A stretch of 64,000 bases of DNA, from positions 1 through 64,000 of the forward strand of contig JADNRX010000073.1 of NCBI GenBank assembly GCA_015501595.1, read 5' to 3'. The notes under the pieces are model-generated. The model was not told the origin of the DNA. It saw nothing but the letters and a program-made list of their open reading frames with translations, and did no database searches. Source of the stretch: Hymenopellis radicata. Taxonomy: Eukaryota; Basidiomycota; Agaricomycetes; Agaricales; Physalacriaceae. The translations under genes were made by a program, and so were the position numbers. Each line of letters begins with the position of its first letter. Positions within the stretch are counted from its first letter, which is position 1. Positions 47,967-57,814 of the stretch are shown here, piece after piece.

Positions 47967-48329
47967 TGTAACGATCGTGCGTTACTTCTCTCCGATCCCC
48001 GATTCGGACACGCGTCTCTCGACGCGTAACACTCTCATTTAACACGGGTACATTCTATCCCATGTTTACACACTCCTTTGTGTCTTGTCTCTTGTCTCTT
48101 GGTATGGCAGCTGTCTCCCTCGGTTAATTAGGACTCTCTTACCTTACTACTATTACTCATCCTATTTATCTAGTATAAATACCCAGTCATATTTCGAGTA
48201 TCAGTAGATACATTCCAATCATTAAAACATACCCCAGTCATTCGAGTCGTCTCTAAGAATCCCCGCATTCCTATTCTCCCCATATATCCGTGTGATGGGA
48301 ACGTGTCTCCTCGTCACGTATCCCTCACA
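47967..48329 (+). repeat. 5' LTR, 363 bp
   Basis: Begins TGTAACGATCGTGCG and ends CCCTCACA (TG..CA borders). Identical in length to the 3' LTR, with two substitutions seen by eye (ACATTCC against ACACTCC; GTGATGGG against GTGACGGG). It contains a TATAAAT box at 48174-48180 that probably marks U3/R. Confidence 0.93.
48174..48180 (+). promoter_or_regulatory. Putative LTR TATA box
   Basis: TATAAAT within the 5' LTR, about 150 bp before its end; the same sequence is in the 3' LTR at about 52495. Likely promoter of the element; in the 3' LTR it faces the downstream half of the F-box gene. Confidence 0.5.
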
Positions 48330-48446
48330 TATTTTTGACTTCGGCTTTATCTCTGCTTTTCTCTTAACTCGTTCTTGATTCACTCGTCGACGGAACACCC
48401 TGGTCTGATCAACCCGGCCATCCTCGACACCTCTCGTTCCCTCGAT

Positions 48447-49907
48447 ATGGTTTATAATCTCCGCTCAGCCCGCGGTCGCGCCCGCGCGAACTCTGCGCCT
48501 AGCGCGGCGGGTTCTCCTGGCTCTGTTTCACAGGATAATCAAGGTGTGCCTAATATTCTCACATCTCCCTTGACAGACCCCTCGGTTTCAACTAATTATA
48601 CCCGCATGGTCTCTGACCATGTCGCTGCGATCCCTCCTTTTGTTGAAAGGGAGGAGCAATCAACGCGTAACCCTGTGGAAGACCCTCTCGGTCATGCCCA
48701 GGCGGTCCCGGTTGCTTATAGCAACTGGGCAGAAGAGTCTGCGGACTTGAAGGATGAGGGTGACGACCCCCGTCCTTGGACTACTGTATCTTACAAGAAG
48801 AACCGTAGTCTACATGATAATGAAGATTCCATTGAGCCAAAGTCTCCGGAATCTAAGCTATCTAAGGAATCAATCCCCCAGACCCCTGTAAAGGTTGCTG
48901 TCGGGACACTGTCAACCAGCGACCAGTATCTCATCGATCGACGCCACCAAGGCCTCAGAATTTATGAGCCCGGTGAACGATCAGACAGTTCTACTGACAG
49001 CGAAGAAGAGGAGCATGCTACTCCTCGGCCTGATTCCCCCGGGCTCCCGTACCTTGGAAAAGGAAAGGGAATTGACCCCCGCAACTGGGGCAATATCAGC
49101 TTCGAAGAAGAGAACGGCGATGGCCTCGTTCTTCAGCAAGCAGCTCTCGCGAGTTTTAGTACCCGAAGCCAGGCTTCGGGACCTAAACATTTTTCAAGAG
49201 ATACGCTCCCTGTCGAAGAAGGAGAATGGGATCACAATACCACTGATCCCGTCCCCGTTACGCCTGCCAAAATTACCATAAGCAAGGCAGAACGTAAATC
49301 GGGGCAGCGAAAGGCTAAACCCGTGGTTCTCAATCTCAACTCGAGTACTCCTGGTCCGAGTCGTACTACATCGCAATCTGCGAACCGGAACTATCGCACC
49401 ACGATGGAAGATGGCGATCCGGCGGACCAGTCTGACTACGTGCCAAGTAAACCTGGACCGTATCGTCTCTCGAGGCACGTCCTCTCGCCCGTGGAAGGTT
49501 CTGACAATGAATCTGATGATGGTTACACTGGTCCTGCGGCACCTCGTGAATCGATTAATCGTACTCGTCACTCTACATCTGTTGAAACTCCATTTGTATC
49601 TAACAGAGATTCAGTGAATATATCTGGTGACACGGAAGCAAAACGTGGTGAAATTACCCCGATCGGCCTCACCTCGGATCAGGTACCAAGCACGGAACCA
49701 AATCTGACTCCGACAATTGACGCGTCTCTCTTTGATGTCCTGTCTGGAGGGCGCGCCGGCTTAGATCTGCTAGCGCAGTTGCGGAATCGTTATACCAACG
49801 ACAAAGTCTTCAAACTCGTGCTTGCAAAGCCGAAAGAGTTTAGAAACTTTGAAGTAACCAATCATTTACCTCCGGCTCAACGAGCAACGATTACTCTGCA
49901 TACCTGA
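48447..49907 (+). CDS. Gag-like ORF fused to the RNase H-integrase spacer
   Basis: Met at 48447 starts MVYNLRSARGRARANSAPSA. About 400 residues are polar, Ser/Pro/Glu-rich and disordered-looking, as in the N-terminal part of gag in these elements; no capsid fold or CCHC knuckle is seen. Near 49700 the sequence passes without a stop into DASLFDVLSGGRAGLDLLAQ and RNRYTNDKVFKLVLAKPKEF, which in complete elements lies after RNase H and just before the integrase zinc domain. The whole PR-RT-RNase H segment thus seems to have been removed with the frame kept. The ORF closes at 49907, while the integrase frame (offset by one) is already open from about 49858. Confidence 0.7.
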   Translation: MVYNLRSARGRARANSAPSAAGSPGSVSQDNQGVPNILTSPLTDPSVSTNYTRMVSDHVAAIPPFVEREEQSTRNPVEDPLGHAQAVPVAYSNWAEESADLKDEGDDPRPWTTVSYKKNRSLHDNEDSIEPKSPESKLSKESIPQTPVKVAVGTLSTSDQYLIDRRHQGLRIYEPGERSDSSTDSEEEEHATPRPDSPGLPYLGKGKGIDPRNWGNISFEEENGDGLVLQQAALASFSTRSQASGPKHFSRDTLPVEEGEWDHNTTDPVPVTPAKITISKAERKSGQRKAKPVVLNLNSSTPGPSRTTSQSANRNYRTTMEDGDPADQSDYVPSKPGPYRLSRHVLSPVEGSDNESDDGYTGPAAPRESINRTRHSTSVETPFVSNRDSVNISGDTEAKRGEITPIGLTSDQVPSTEPNLTPTIDASLFDVLSGGRAGLDLLAQLRNRYTNDKVFKLVLAKPKEFRNFEVTNHLPPAQRATITLHT

Positions 49908-52257
49908 TATCATTGTCAATAAGCGTAGTGTTCGTGAACTCGTGATTGATGAAGCACACTCGGTATTAGCCCATCTAGGCTACCGCAAGACTCTCAGCTA
50001 TCTCAGAAGTCATGTCTGGTGGAAATCAATGGCAGGTGATGTCGAGAAGTTCTGTAAATCGTGTGCTACATGCGCGCGTGTCAAACCAAGCAATCAGAAG
50101 CCTTTCGGACTGTTACATCCCTTAGGCCCTCCCTCGTATCCGTGGGAGGTGATTGGCATAGATTTTATGGGTCCCTTACCACCCTCCAAGAATCGTGATA
50201 GCACTTTTGACATGCTTACGGTCATTGTTGATCATCTAACCGGAATGGTGCACCTCGTTCCAAGCGGGTCCACCTACAAAGCGAAAGATGTAGCAGAACT
50301 TGTATTTGCGGAAGTGTACAAATTGCATGGTTTACCCAAAGCTATAGTTAGTGACCGCGACTCGCTATTCACAAGCCAGTTCTGGTCGCATCTGCATAAG
50401 CTCATCGGCACTAAGCTGAAGATGTCATCGGCGTATCATCCTGAGACGGACGGACTTACCGAACGCGCTAATCGCACCATCGAGCAGATGCTCCGACAGT
50501 GCATTGGTCCGAATCAGAAAGATTGGGTCTCCAAGTTACCTGCAATAGAGTTCGCAATCAATCTCGCACGTTCTGAAACTACGGGATACTCACCATTCTT
50601 CCTGAACTCCGGACGTATACCGCGCTCGATGATTTGGGACTCGGCTGCCAAGACCGAATTCCCTGGTGTACGCGTCTTCGCACAACGACTCAAGCTGGCC
50701 GTAATCGCGGCGCATGACAGCATTCTGCAAGCGCGGGTCAAGCAAACTCGTGACGCGAATAGAAAACGTCGACCCTCACCTTTCGTGGTGGATGATCTCG
50801 TGTACGTCTCAACAGCGAACATATCATTCCCAAAAGGAACGGCGCGTAAACTCGTCCCCAAGTACATGGGGCCGTATCGAATCTTGAAAAACTTTCATGA
50901 CACTTCGTACCGAATTGAATTACCCTCGAAACTAAAGCAGAGAGGGATTCATGACGTGTTTCATGCATCGTTATTGCGAATCCACGTACCTAACGATGAC
51001 CGCCTATTTCCCGGAAGAATGGACACTCAAGTCCCTCCATTCGAAGGTGCAGAAAACGAATGGGCAGTCGATTGCATTACCCGGCATTCTGGAAGCGGCA
51101 ATGACCTATTTTTCGAAGTGAAATGGAAAGCAGGTGACATTACCTGGATGCCTCTCGAAAAAGTGGAACACTTGCACGCGCTTCCGGATTATCTTGAGGC
51201 ACTTGGCGTTGACTCTGTTGCGGAGTTGAAAGGGAACGTGAAGGACGTTGACGTTGACATCCTTCTCCTCGGCTCCTGTGGGTTATTCCTAGAAGAGGGG
51301 TTAGATTCTGTTCCATATAAACAGGACGGACACGAACCAAACCCCATTCTTAATTTCCCTTCCTTCCCAATCCAACACCCCATCCCATCTCCATCGCTCA
51401 TGTCCGAACCCGACTACCAAACCTCGTACCCGTTCAATCTGAACGTTGATCCCGACACACTCTCGTTTGACACAGTAGCCGGACAGTTCCATTGGACGGA
51501 CGACGATGGTCTGGCAACCGCGGCTGGAGAAGAGGTCGTCCGTGGCTTTGTCAACTTCTCCCGATTCCTCGAACCCAAATCTTGTGTGACTGAGGAGGAT
51601 CTCTGGGGCGAGAATGGCCTCTACCTCTCCTTCGTGTCGCGTTGGAACAGCCAGTCCACTATCCGCGAGAAGTTCAACGTCTACGACCCGGAAACAAATC
51701 TTGTCCTTCCCACTCCCATCCACACTGTCCGCATGTACCACCTCTTCGATGATTACAACCCTCGGGAGCATGCTAAGACTCCGCGCCCCGAGCCCTCTAA
51801 GCCTCCACGCGCTCGCTCTGTTACAACCAGGGACACTCCTACTCCTCCTCCTACCCCTCCTCCTGCATCCACCAAATCGTCTAGGGCCAAGGCCAAGCGA
51901 TCGGAGAAACGCAAACGCGTCGAGGAACCTGAAACCTCATCCGTAGGGTTGGCGAGCGTGTTGGGTCCGGGATATGTCCCAGCAGCTGGGGATAATACAA
52001 TGTTCCTCGAGTTGATGCTGGACAGTGTTCGGTGGTCGCAGAAGCAGCGCGCCTCGAAGCGGCAGCGCCTTGCCGACGACGCGAAGAAGAGGGAGGAGAA
52101 AGAGTTTGAAAGGAAGTACGAGAAGTTGCAGGCTGCACGGGCAGCTGTGAACGGGAAGCCGACGAAAGCGTCGGGCTCCAAGAAGGCATCAGGCTCCAAG
52201 AAGGCATCGGGCTCCAAGAAGGCGGACCTGATGGACGTTGACGGAGAGATGATTTAG
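49858..52257 (+). CDS. Retroelement integrase with long C-terminal extension
   Basis: Catalyses strand transfer of element DNA into the host genome. The frame opens with LLCIPDIIVNKRSVREL. The zinc-binding domain reads EAHSVLAHLGYRKTL and then CKSCATCARVKP (His-His-Cys-Cys). The catalytic core has all three acidic residues: GIDFMGPLP (D), IVSDRDSLFTSQFW (D) and YHPETDGLTERANRTIEQ (E). A GPY motif (PKYMGPYRILK) and a chromodomain-like segment (FFEVKWKAGDITWMPLEKVE) follow. Unusually, about 350 more residues come after that: a part with SRWNSQSTIREKFNVYDPET, a Pro-rich segment, basic KRSEKRKRVEEPE, a coiled-coil, and three KKASGS repeats ending MDVDGEMI at 52257. The function of the extension is unknown. 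Confidence 0.85.
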   Translation, partial: PIIYLRLNEQRLLCIPDIIVNKRSVRELVIDEAHSVLAHLGYRKTLSYLRSHVWWKSMAGDVEKFCKSCATCARVKPSNQKPFGLLHPLGPPSYPWEVIGIDFMGPLPPSKNRDSTFDMLTVIVDHLTGMVHLVPSGSTYKAKDVAELVFAEVYKLHGLPKAIVSDRDSLFTSQFWSHLHKLIGTKLKMSSAYHPETDGLTERANRTIEQMLRQCIGPNQKDWVSKLPAIEFAINLARSETTGYSPFFLNSGRIPRSMIWDSAAKTEFPGVRVFAQRLKLAVIAAHDSILQARVKQTRDANRKRRPSPFVVDDLVYVSTANISFPKGTARKLVPKYMGPYRILKNFHDTSYRIELPSKLKQRGIHDVFHASLLRIHVPNDDRLFPGRMDTQVPPFEGAENEWAVDCITRHSGSGNDLFFEVKWKAGDITWMPLEKVEHLHALPDYLEALGVDSVAELKGNVKDVDVDILLLGSCGLFLEEGLDSVPYKQDGHEPNPILNFPSFPIQHPIPSPSLMSEPDYQTSYPFNLNVDPDTLSFDTVAGQFHWTDDDGLATAAGEEVVRGFVNFSRFLEPKSCVTEEDLWGENGLYLSFVSRWNSQSTIREKFNVYDPETNLVLPTPIHTVRMYHLFDDYNPREHAKTPRPEPSKPPRARSVTTRDTPTPPPTPPPASTKSSRAKAKRSEKRKRVEEPETSSVGLASVLGPGYVPAAGDNTMFLELMLDSVRWSQKQRASKRQRLADDAKKREEKEFERKYEKLQAARAAVNGKPTKASGSKKASGSKKASGSKKADLMDVDGEMI
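52168..52226. repeat. Three 18-bp coding repeats (KASGSK)
   Basis: Near-identical units of GGCTCCAAGAAGGCATCG encode KASGSK three times at the C-terminus of the integrase ORF, before a short acidic tail. Likely replication slippage; unit number may vary between copies of the element. Confidence 0.75.
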
Positions 52258-52287
52258 ACTCTTCCTTCAGAAGAGCCTGAGGGCGTA

Positions 52288-52650
52288 TGTAACGATCGTG
52301 CGTTACTTCTCTCCGATCCCCGATTCGGACACGCGTCTCTCGACGCGTAACACTCTCATTTAACACGGGTACATTCTATCCCATGTTTACACACTCCTTT
52401 GTGTCTTGTCTCTTGTCTCTTGGTATGGCAGCTGTCTCCCTCGGTTAATTAGGACTCTCTTACCTTACTACTATTACTCATCCTATTTATCTAGTATAAA
52501 TACCCAGTCATATTTCGAGTATCAGTAGATACACTCCAATCATTAAAACATACCCCAGTCATTCGAGTCGTCTCTAAGAATCCCCGCATTCCTATTCTCC
52601 CCATATATCCGTGTGACGGGAACGTGTCTCCTCGTCACGTATCCCTCACA
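52288..52650 (+). repeat. 3' LTR, 363 bp
   Basis: Same length and borders as the 5' LTR, with two visible base differences. It ends CCCTCACA directly before TGCAC at 52651-52655 and the resumed F-box coding sequence. Confidence 0.93.
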
Positions 52651-52655
52651 TGCAC
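52651..52655. repeat. Target-site duplication TGCAC, right
   Basis: Second copy of the five-base target site, part of the Cys-Thr codons (TGC AC) at which the F-box gene was split. Confidence 0.92.
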
Positions 52656-54553
52656 CCTCCTAGCCCTACAACCAAAAGAACCTATTCTCAAACGAACCGC
52701 GCGTGTCAAAGAACTTCTCCGCGGAAATCATGCCCCACTCGACGCCGAACTCGGCGACTTTCGTCTCATTTTGGAGAAATCTCCCGAGATTCTCCAGGAC
52801 CTCGACCAGAAGATCGCCCAGGTGAAGGAAACGCTGGACTACCTCGTTACGACCCGTCATCAAGCCGAGGAACATATGAATGACGCGAAATCCCTTCTCC
52901 ATCCCATACGCTCACTTCCAACGGAGCTCATGTCGGAAATTTTTTCCCATTGTGTACCGAGAGGGTACGTTGATGAAGGCTGCCTAGACTCCCTGGATCC
53001 ACGATTGGCTCCGTGGACGTTAAGTCACGTATGCTATCGATGGCGAAGCCTTGCATTGTCTTCGCCGCAGCTTTGGACGTACTTTGAGCTCGACTTCGCC
53101 GAGCATCAAACGTGGCTCACTACGCGCCAGTACATTTATAAAATGATATTATTCTTCGAGCGCTCCAAGGGACTCCCACTGACACTCGACATTAGTAATG
53201 GACATTTCATCGATACAACCCCAATCTTCGCAGTTCTGGAAACGACAATACCCCGTTGGAAGGATCTGTCGTTTGACCATGGAACGGCCTGGTCACTGCA
53301 GTCCCTCTCCGGCAGTGTTTTTCCCTGCCTCGAAAGAGTTTGCTCACCCCCAGATGTGGCAGCCATGCACATATTTAACTGCACAAGTACGCCGGCGCTA
53401 CGCGTCTTCGAGGCAAGCGATGCTCGTATTCCATGGACGTCATTTGGCAGTGTTCCTCTTCCGTGGTCGCAGCTCACCACCATCATCGACTTCCCTGCCT
53501 TTGACCCAGACGGCCTGAGACAGCTCCAGGAGGCGCAAAATCTGGAACATCTTGCGGTTGTCGTTGGGGTGCACTATGCTGCTATCGATGGTGTTTTTTC
53601 CCTTCCCAGGCTTTGTCGACTCTCAATCACAGAAAGCGAATATGCGGAGGCCGGGCGTTTGAAGGAGTTTTTGTCCGCTCTTGATATGCCTGCACTGCAG
53701 GACCTGACGCTTGAATTCACGCCCGCCGAAAGCTATCGAGTCTTTCATTTCCCCATTTCACTAGACCGCGCTACGAAGACCCTAACGAGACTGCATATCA
53801 ACCATGTGGGGTGCAACGCAATAGCTCAGCATTCTGAGAATACCAACAATCTCCTCCAATTCTTGTCGCACACCGACTGCGTCGAAGAGCTCATCATCCA
53901 CAACTACGCCTTGACCGTCGATTTCATCTCTGGATTGAAAATCTGCCCGCCCTTGTCAAGGTTGCCACGCCTTCGCGTCTTGGACATCATGGGTGGCTGC
54001 TTATCCCGCGAAGTCTTCTTCCAAAACACGTTGGAAATCTATAGTGCGCTGCAATCCAGACTCGACCACAGAGATTCGCCGGAGGCGTCAGTTAACACTC
54101 CTGCGGCCCGGAGCGCTGACGGTGACCCTCGTGTCTACTTGGAACGGCTCTGCGTTCCCCGTTGGTTATTCTCCCGGCATGACGGCCAATGGAAGGATAT
54201 TTGTCGCGCGTTGAAAGTTGAATGTGGCTTGACGAGATAGACAGAGGCCGTAAGGAGAGTCAGAACGCCAAGACTCCAGACGCCGAAAGGATTGAGAAAA
54301 GTCTAACCAGTCAATGCACAACTAAGGCGCAATTGCCGGTGCTCGGAACTCAAGTTTCAAAAATGGTTCATCTCGCGAGTACTGAGCGTATGAATATCAT
54401 AGGAAGACCGCTTCCCTATTTCCCTGTTTCGTGTCGAACGCGTCACTGCGTCAATAGAAATCTTCAAGTTGACCGTCCAGCATACAGTAAGTAGCCCTTG
54501 ATACGTTGATCATACTGTCCATAACATGCCAAACCTGGCTACATCCCACACAC

Positions 54554-56322
54554 TCAATTCACACCCACAACCACACTCCCATACGCCCCACTCTGCGTTA
54601 AAAACCGCACACTATCCACACCGCCCGTCTCAACCCCACACCTCTCCCCAAACTCCCCCGCCACCGCCTTCATATCCACCCCCACATACCTCGCAAAGTC
54701 CTCTAGACGACACGTCGCCCCAGGCCCTCCTTGACACGCAGGAATGGGAACAGGCGCATTATTCACGCGCACCCGAACATACGTCGACTGATCCCCAGTC
54801 AGGACGGGATTCGTCACATTGGCTGCATGGTACACCGGTTGAGAAAAGTCGACCGCAACGCACGTCAACCGCTCAAGTGCGGCGTATCCACGGAATGCGA
54901 CGACGTAGGATGAGCGGAACGTGCGGTCGGCGCGACGGTGGGTTTTAGAGAGCGGGTACACGCCAGAGTCCGAGGTGTTCCAGAGACCCAGGGCGGAGAG
55001 GATTGGTGGGATGTTATTGTCGTGCTACACGACGTTCAAGTTTTAGATGGAGACAGAAGGCAGAGGTAAACATACCGTGAATGCCATAATGAGAGGCGGC
55101 GTAACGAGACTGTCATTCGAGACAGCGTTTCCAGGTCCAGCAGTGAAAATGTCAGAGATGGCCTTGACCCAAGGGTACCCCACCGTAGCGGAGAGCGCGT
55201 TTCCTGGACCGGATCTATATTGCGGTAAATTCATAAGTACCTGCATGATAGAATAAATGCAGACTAACCCATAGTAATAGTTCAAGTCATGAGCATACTC
55301 ATAATCGAGCCATTCCTCTTCTAGGTAAACTGGCGCTCAGCTCAATCCGCGAATGAAAAGCAACAAGCTTACCCGTGAACAAATCACACCACCTCTTGTC
55401 CCCATTGACCTCATTCCCGAACCCACATAGATCCTGCATGACTCCGATATCGGTCGGGTCCAACACCAATCCGTCGAGATAGGCGTTCAATCTGTCGGCA
55501 ATTCTTTGCTGATAAAGAGCCCTGTACGCATTCGAAATGGCGGACCCATTGTTCGCATCGTCATAAGCAGGACAAGACGCCGACGGCGTGAGCGAGTCCG
55601 CGAAAGTCGTATTAACAGAGTCGGGCAGAGTGATAATCGTTCCACGATTCACGTCGGTATCATTGACGTAGTTGCCTTGAGAGATATAGCCGCGAACGAA
55701 GAATGTGGCAGTATCAATACAGCGCTGTTGGGCAGCAGACCTGTTTGTGGGTGTCTTCATAACCGAAGGTGATGAAAATCGAAATGAAAATACGCACCAT
55801 GCAGTATAATTGTGACCACCTGCAGTGAACCCGTATCGTTTTCGAAGGTTGACACCTAATTGGAAAGCCTCTCCGGCGCCTGTACCAGAAAGATATGCAC
55901 CAGTAGACGGGGACTAAAACCCAGAATCAGAACGATACTACTGCGTCGCCGGCATCACCTCACCTGATGTTCGATATCGTCTACGGGAACTACCCATGAT
56001 CCAATGAAGCTCAATGGCCCCCACGCCGTAAAGCTCGCGTTCTGTATCTTCGTATAAAGCGTCTGCCATCCAGCAAGGGACCCGGGCTCCGGGAATCGAC
56101 TGTCCACGTATGTTTAGCTGAACGGTACAGTCCAACAAAAACTCACGAGCCATGGCGCAGGATATACGCCGCCTGATCAACGACACAGTTCTCTGGCGTT
56201 TCCACATCGATACCAAACCGGGACGGCGCGTCAAAGTACGGCGACGCAGGTCCAGAGTGATGTAGCGGGTTGAACTTGGCCGAGACCGTGGCGGCCAAAG
56301 TCAGCACCAGTGTGGGCAGCAT
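54554..56322 (-). CDS. Secreted histidine acid phosphatase
   Basis: Histidine phosphatase superfamily clade 2 (acid phosphatase/phytase-like); releases phosphate from phosphomonoesters outside the cell or in the vacuole. Start at 56322 with a signal peptide (MLPTLVLTLAATVSA). The catalytic RHG motif spans an intron: AAYILRHG/SRFPEPGSLAGWQ. Then FIGSWVVPVDDIEHQ, NRSAAQQRCIDTATFFVRGY, DPTDIGVMQDLCGFGNEVNG, the proton-donor motif HDNNIPPILSALGLWNTSDS near 55020, and SKTHRRADRTFRSSYVVAF, ending VVVGVN at 54554. About eight introns; Cys residues near the C-terminus (PACQGGPGATCRLEDF) fit the family's disulfides. The catalytic residues look complete. Phytase versus general phosphatase cannot be decided. 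Confidence 0.88.
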
Positions 56323-57814
56323 GGCTCAGCGGCCGTCCGAAAAAGCGCATGGTCTTTATACCTGGAGAGTGGATAAAGGAATGTCGATATAGAAGAGTGG
56401 CAGGCACAACGACGGAAGGTGGTCACGTTCGTCTTCAAACAACGTGCATGTGCGCTGATGGAATTGATACCTGATATTGTGAACAATGTTTTCCGAATCT
56501 TGTTGGAGCTTGGAGGTCTGTGTGGATAAGAGTTAGTCAGTAATTTCAATAAAGCAATACGCTTGCAAGACCCAATATGTAACAGCCTCCGAGAACTGCA
56601 GAGCAATTGCAAGCGAGGCGTAGCGAGCTAATCCGAATTGTAATAAGATTCTATAATTCGGTTAGACTTCTGCGTGACGATGACAGTGAAGAATTAACCT
56701 TTACGCGACCGACGAGGCTGAGTGCGAGGATGGAAGTGGGGGGAAGAGAGACGGAAGCCGAAGTATGGTGGGCAGATGACCAGTTCAAGTTTTTGAATGA
56801 GGCCCTTGGGAATGACAGAAGTAGGAAGATGTTCAATATGCGACGACGAATTTACACTGGTGTAAAGTAGTAGATGAGCAGAAAAACTAAGTGATAGAAG
56901 ACGCACCTGGCAGTAGCTAGAGAATATGTGACATCTCCCAGCATGCCTAAGCAGCCCGCCAGGTAAGGGAACCCAATGATCGTACATTGAGAAAGGAAAG
57001 CACGTCGCCGAGGGCAGTCCGCGGAAAGAGAGAGAAAATTTGCCGAAGGCTCGCTACCGAAGGTGAGCGAAAGAGAATGCGCCACGGGCGACTGGGAAGA
57101 CTCACCTGGTCCGTTATGACGCCCGGCGGGCAACGAACCGCGAACACACCATTTTAGTCCGAGGGAGCTAAAGATGAGGTGTTGCTCGGTGAGTTTGCCG
57201 ATGGCAGAGAAGTCTGGTGTGCGTACCTCATATTGGTCTGGAGGTAATCACCATTAATCTCGAGTAACCTTTACCTCAAAGTAGCGGTGCATCTACTCCT
57301 CTAGCGCATTTAACAAGTCCCTCAGCGAACCACCTAACGCTCCAATTGTTCTTGGGCGGTGAGTAAGAGCAACTTGCAGAGTCCCTGATAGATAGTCAGG
57401 CCTTCAAGCTTCAGGTTCTAGCTGCTTAGATATACCTTGCTGTGAAAAGAGGCCGTAACACCGAATAACTATGTAATCGAGCGCGTCGGTATGGTGGGCA
57501 GATCTCCAGTTTGAGCTTCTGAACGAGGCCTTTGAGCAGTGCCATGCAGGAGAAAGATGCAACCTTTAGCCTTGCACGAGTTCTGCTAAAAATATCAATC
57601 AAACTGTCATGTTGCCCTCATGCTTGAGAAGCCAGCCGAATGCCGTGCGAAGTCGTTCTAATAGCACAGCAGGACGGTCCGGCACGTATCGTATGCTTCA
57701 TGACATACATGGCGCAAATTACAGGTTCGTTATTAAGGTCTCGAGCGATAGTAAAGGCGTTCGGCAGGCGTCCAGCTACTGAACTGTAATATGGCTCCTC
57801 TAACAGAGTCCATC
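56323..57814. other. Intergenic with a diverged short duplication
   Basis: No firm gene. A stretch at about 56762-56830 (TATGGTGGGCAGATGACCAG and onward) is repeated in diverged form at about 57490-57560 (TATGGTGGGCAGATCTCCAG). Both keep a similar plus-strand peptide around WWAD(D/L)QF and may be remnants of a small gene or repeat family. Flanking minus-strand frames have no recognisable domain. Confidence 0.35.

Larger units (their letters stand above)
47967..52650 (+). mobile_element. Ty3/gypsy-type LTR retrotransposon, lacking PR-RT-RNase H
   Basis: A 4,684-bp element with matching 363-bp LTRs and a perfect 5-bp target duplication. It holds two ORFs: a gag-like one (48447-49907) that ends in the spacer normally found between RNase H and integrase, and an integrase ORF (about 49858-52257). 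No aspartic protease motif, no Y/FxDD reverse-transcriptase motif and no RNase H lies between the LTRs, so it must move, if at all, with enzymes from a relative. The integrase (zinc HHCC, DDE core, GPY motif, chromodomain-like end) places it in the chromovirus/Tf1-like branch common in mushroom genomes. The nearly identical LTRs point to recent insertion. Confidence 0.9.
47920..54240 (+). pseudogene. F-box protein gene split by LTR retrotransposon
   Basis: The first 16 codons (ATG at 47920, MPVLAASQSESCPTCT) lie left of the element and the remainder right of it (52656-54240), continuing CTLLALQPKEPILKRTARVK. The right part is fully open: coiled-coil DLDQKIAQVKETLDYLVTTR, F-box LPTELMSEIFSHCVPRG, HVCYRWRSLALSSPQLW, then LRR-like repeats to RALKVECGLTR. 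Removing the element and one target copy would give an intact ORF of about 540 residues. The ORF is open upstream into the 3' LTR but has no ATG there; the first in-frame Met is at 52876, just before the F-box, so an LTR-driven truncated protein keeping the F-box is conceivable. Confidence 0.8.
47285..54255. repeat. Inverted duplication of F-box region, right (plus) copy, interrupted
   Basis: Counterpart of 35890-38165. Homology runs 47285-47966, stops exactly at the LTR element, resumes at 52656 and ends near 54255. The missing 4.7 kb in the other copy marks the element as a later insertion. Confidence 0.85.

Noticed and set aside
51753..52217. 154-residue minus-strand ORF with Ala/Phe repeats
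   Set aside because: Shadow of the integrase C-terminal KASGSK region.
53136..53486. 116-residue minus-strand ORF
   Set aside because: Antisense to the F-box gene; the same shadow occurs on the opposite strand of the 36-kb copy.
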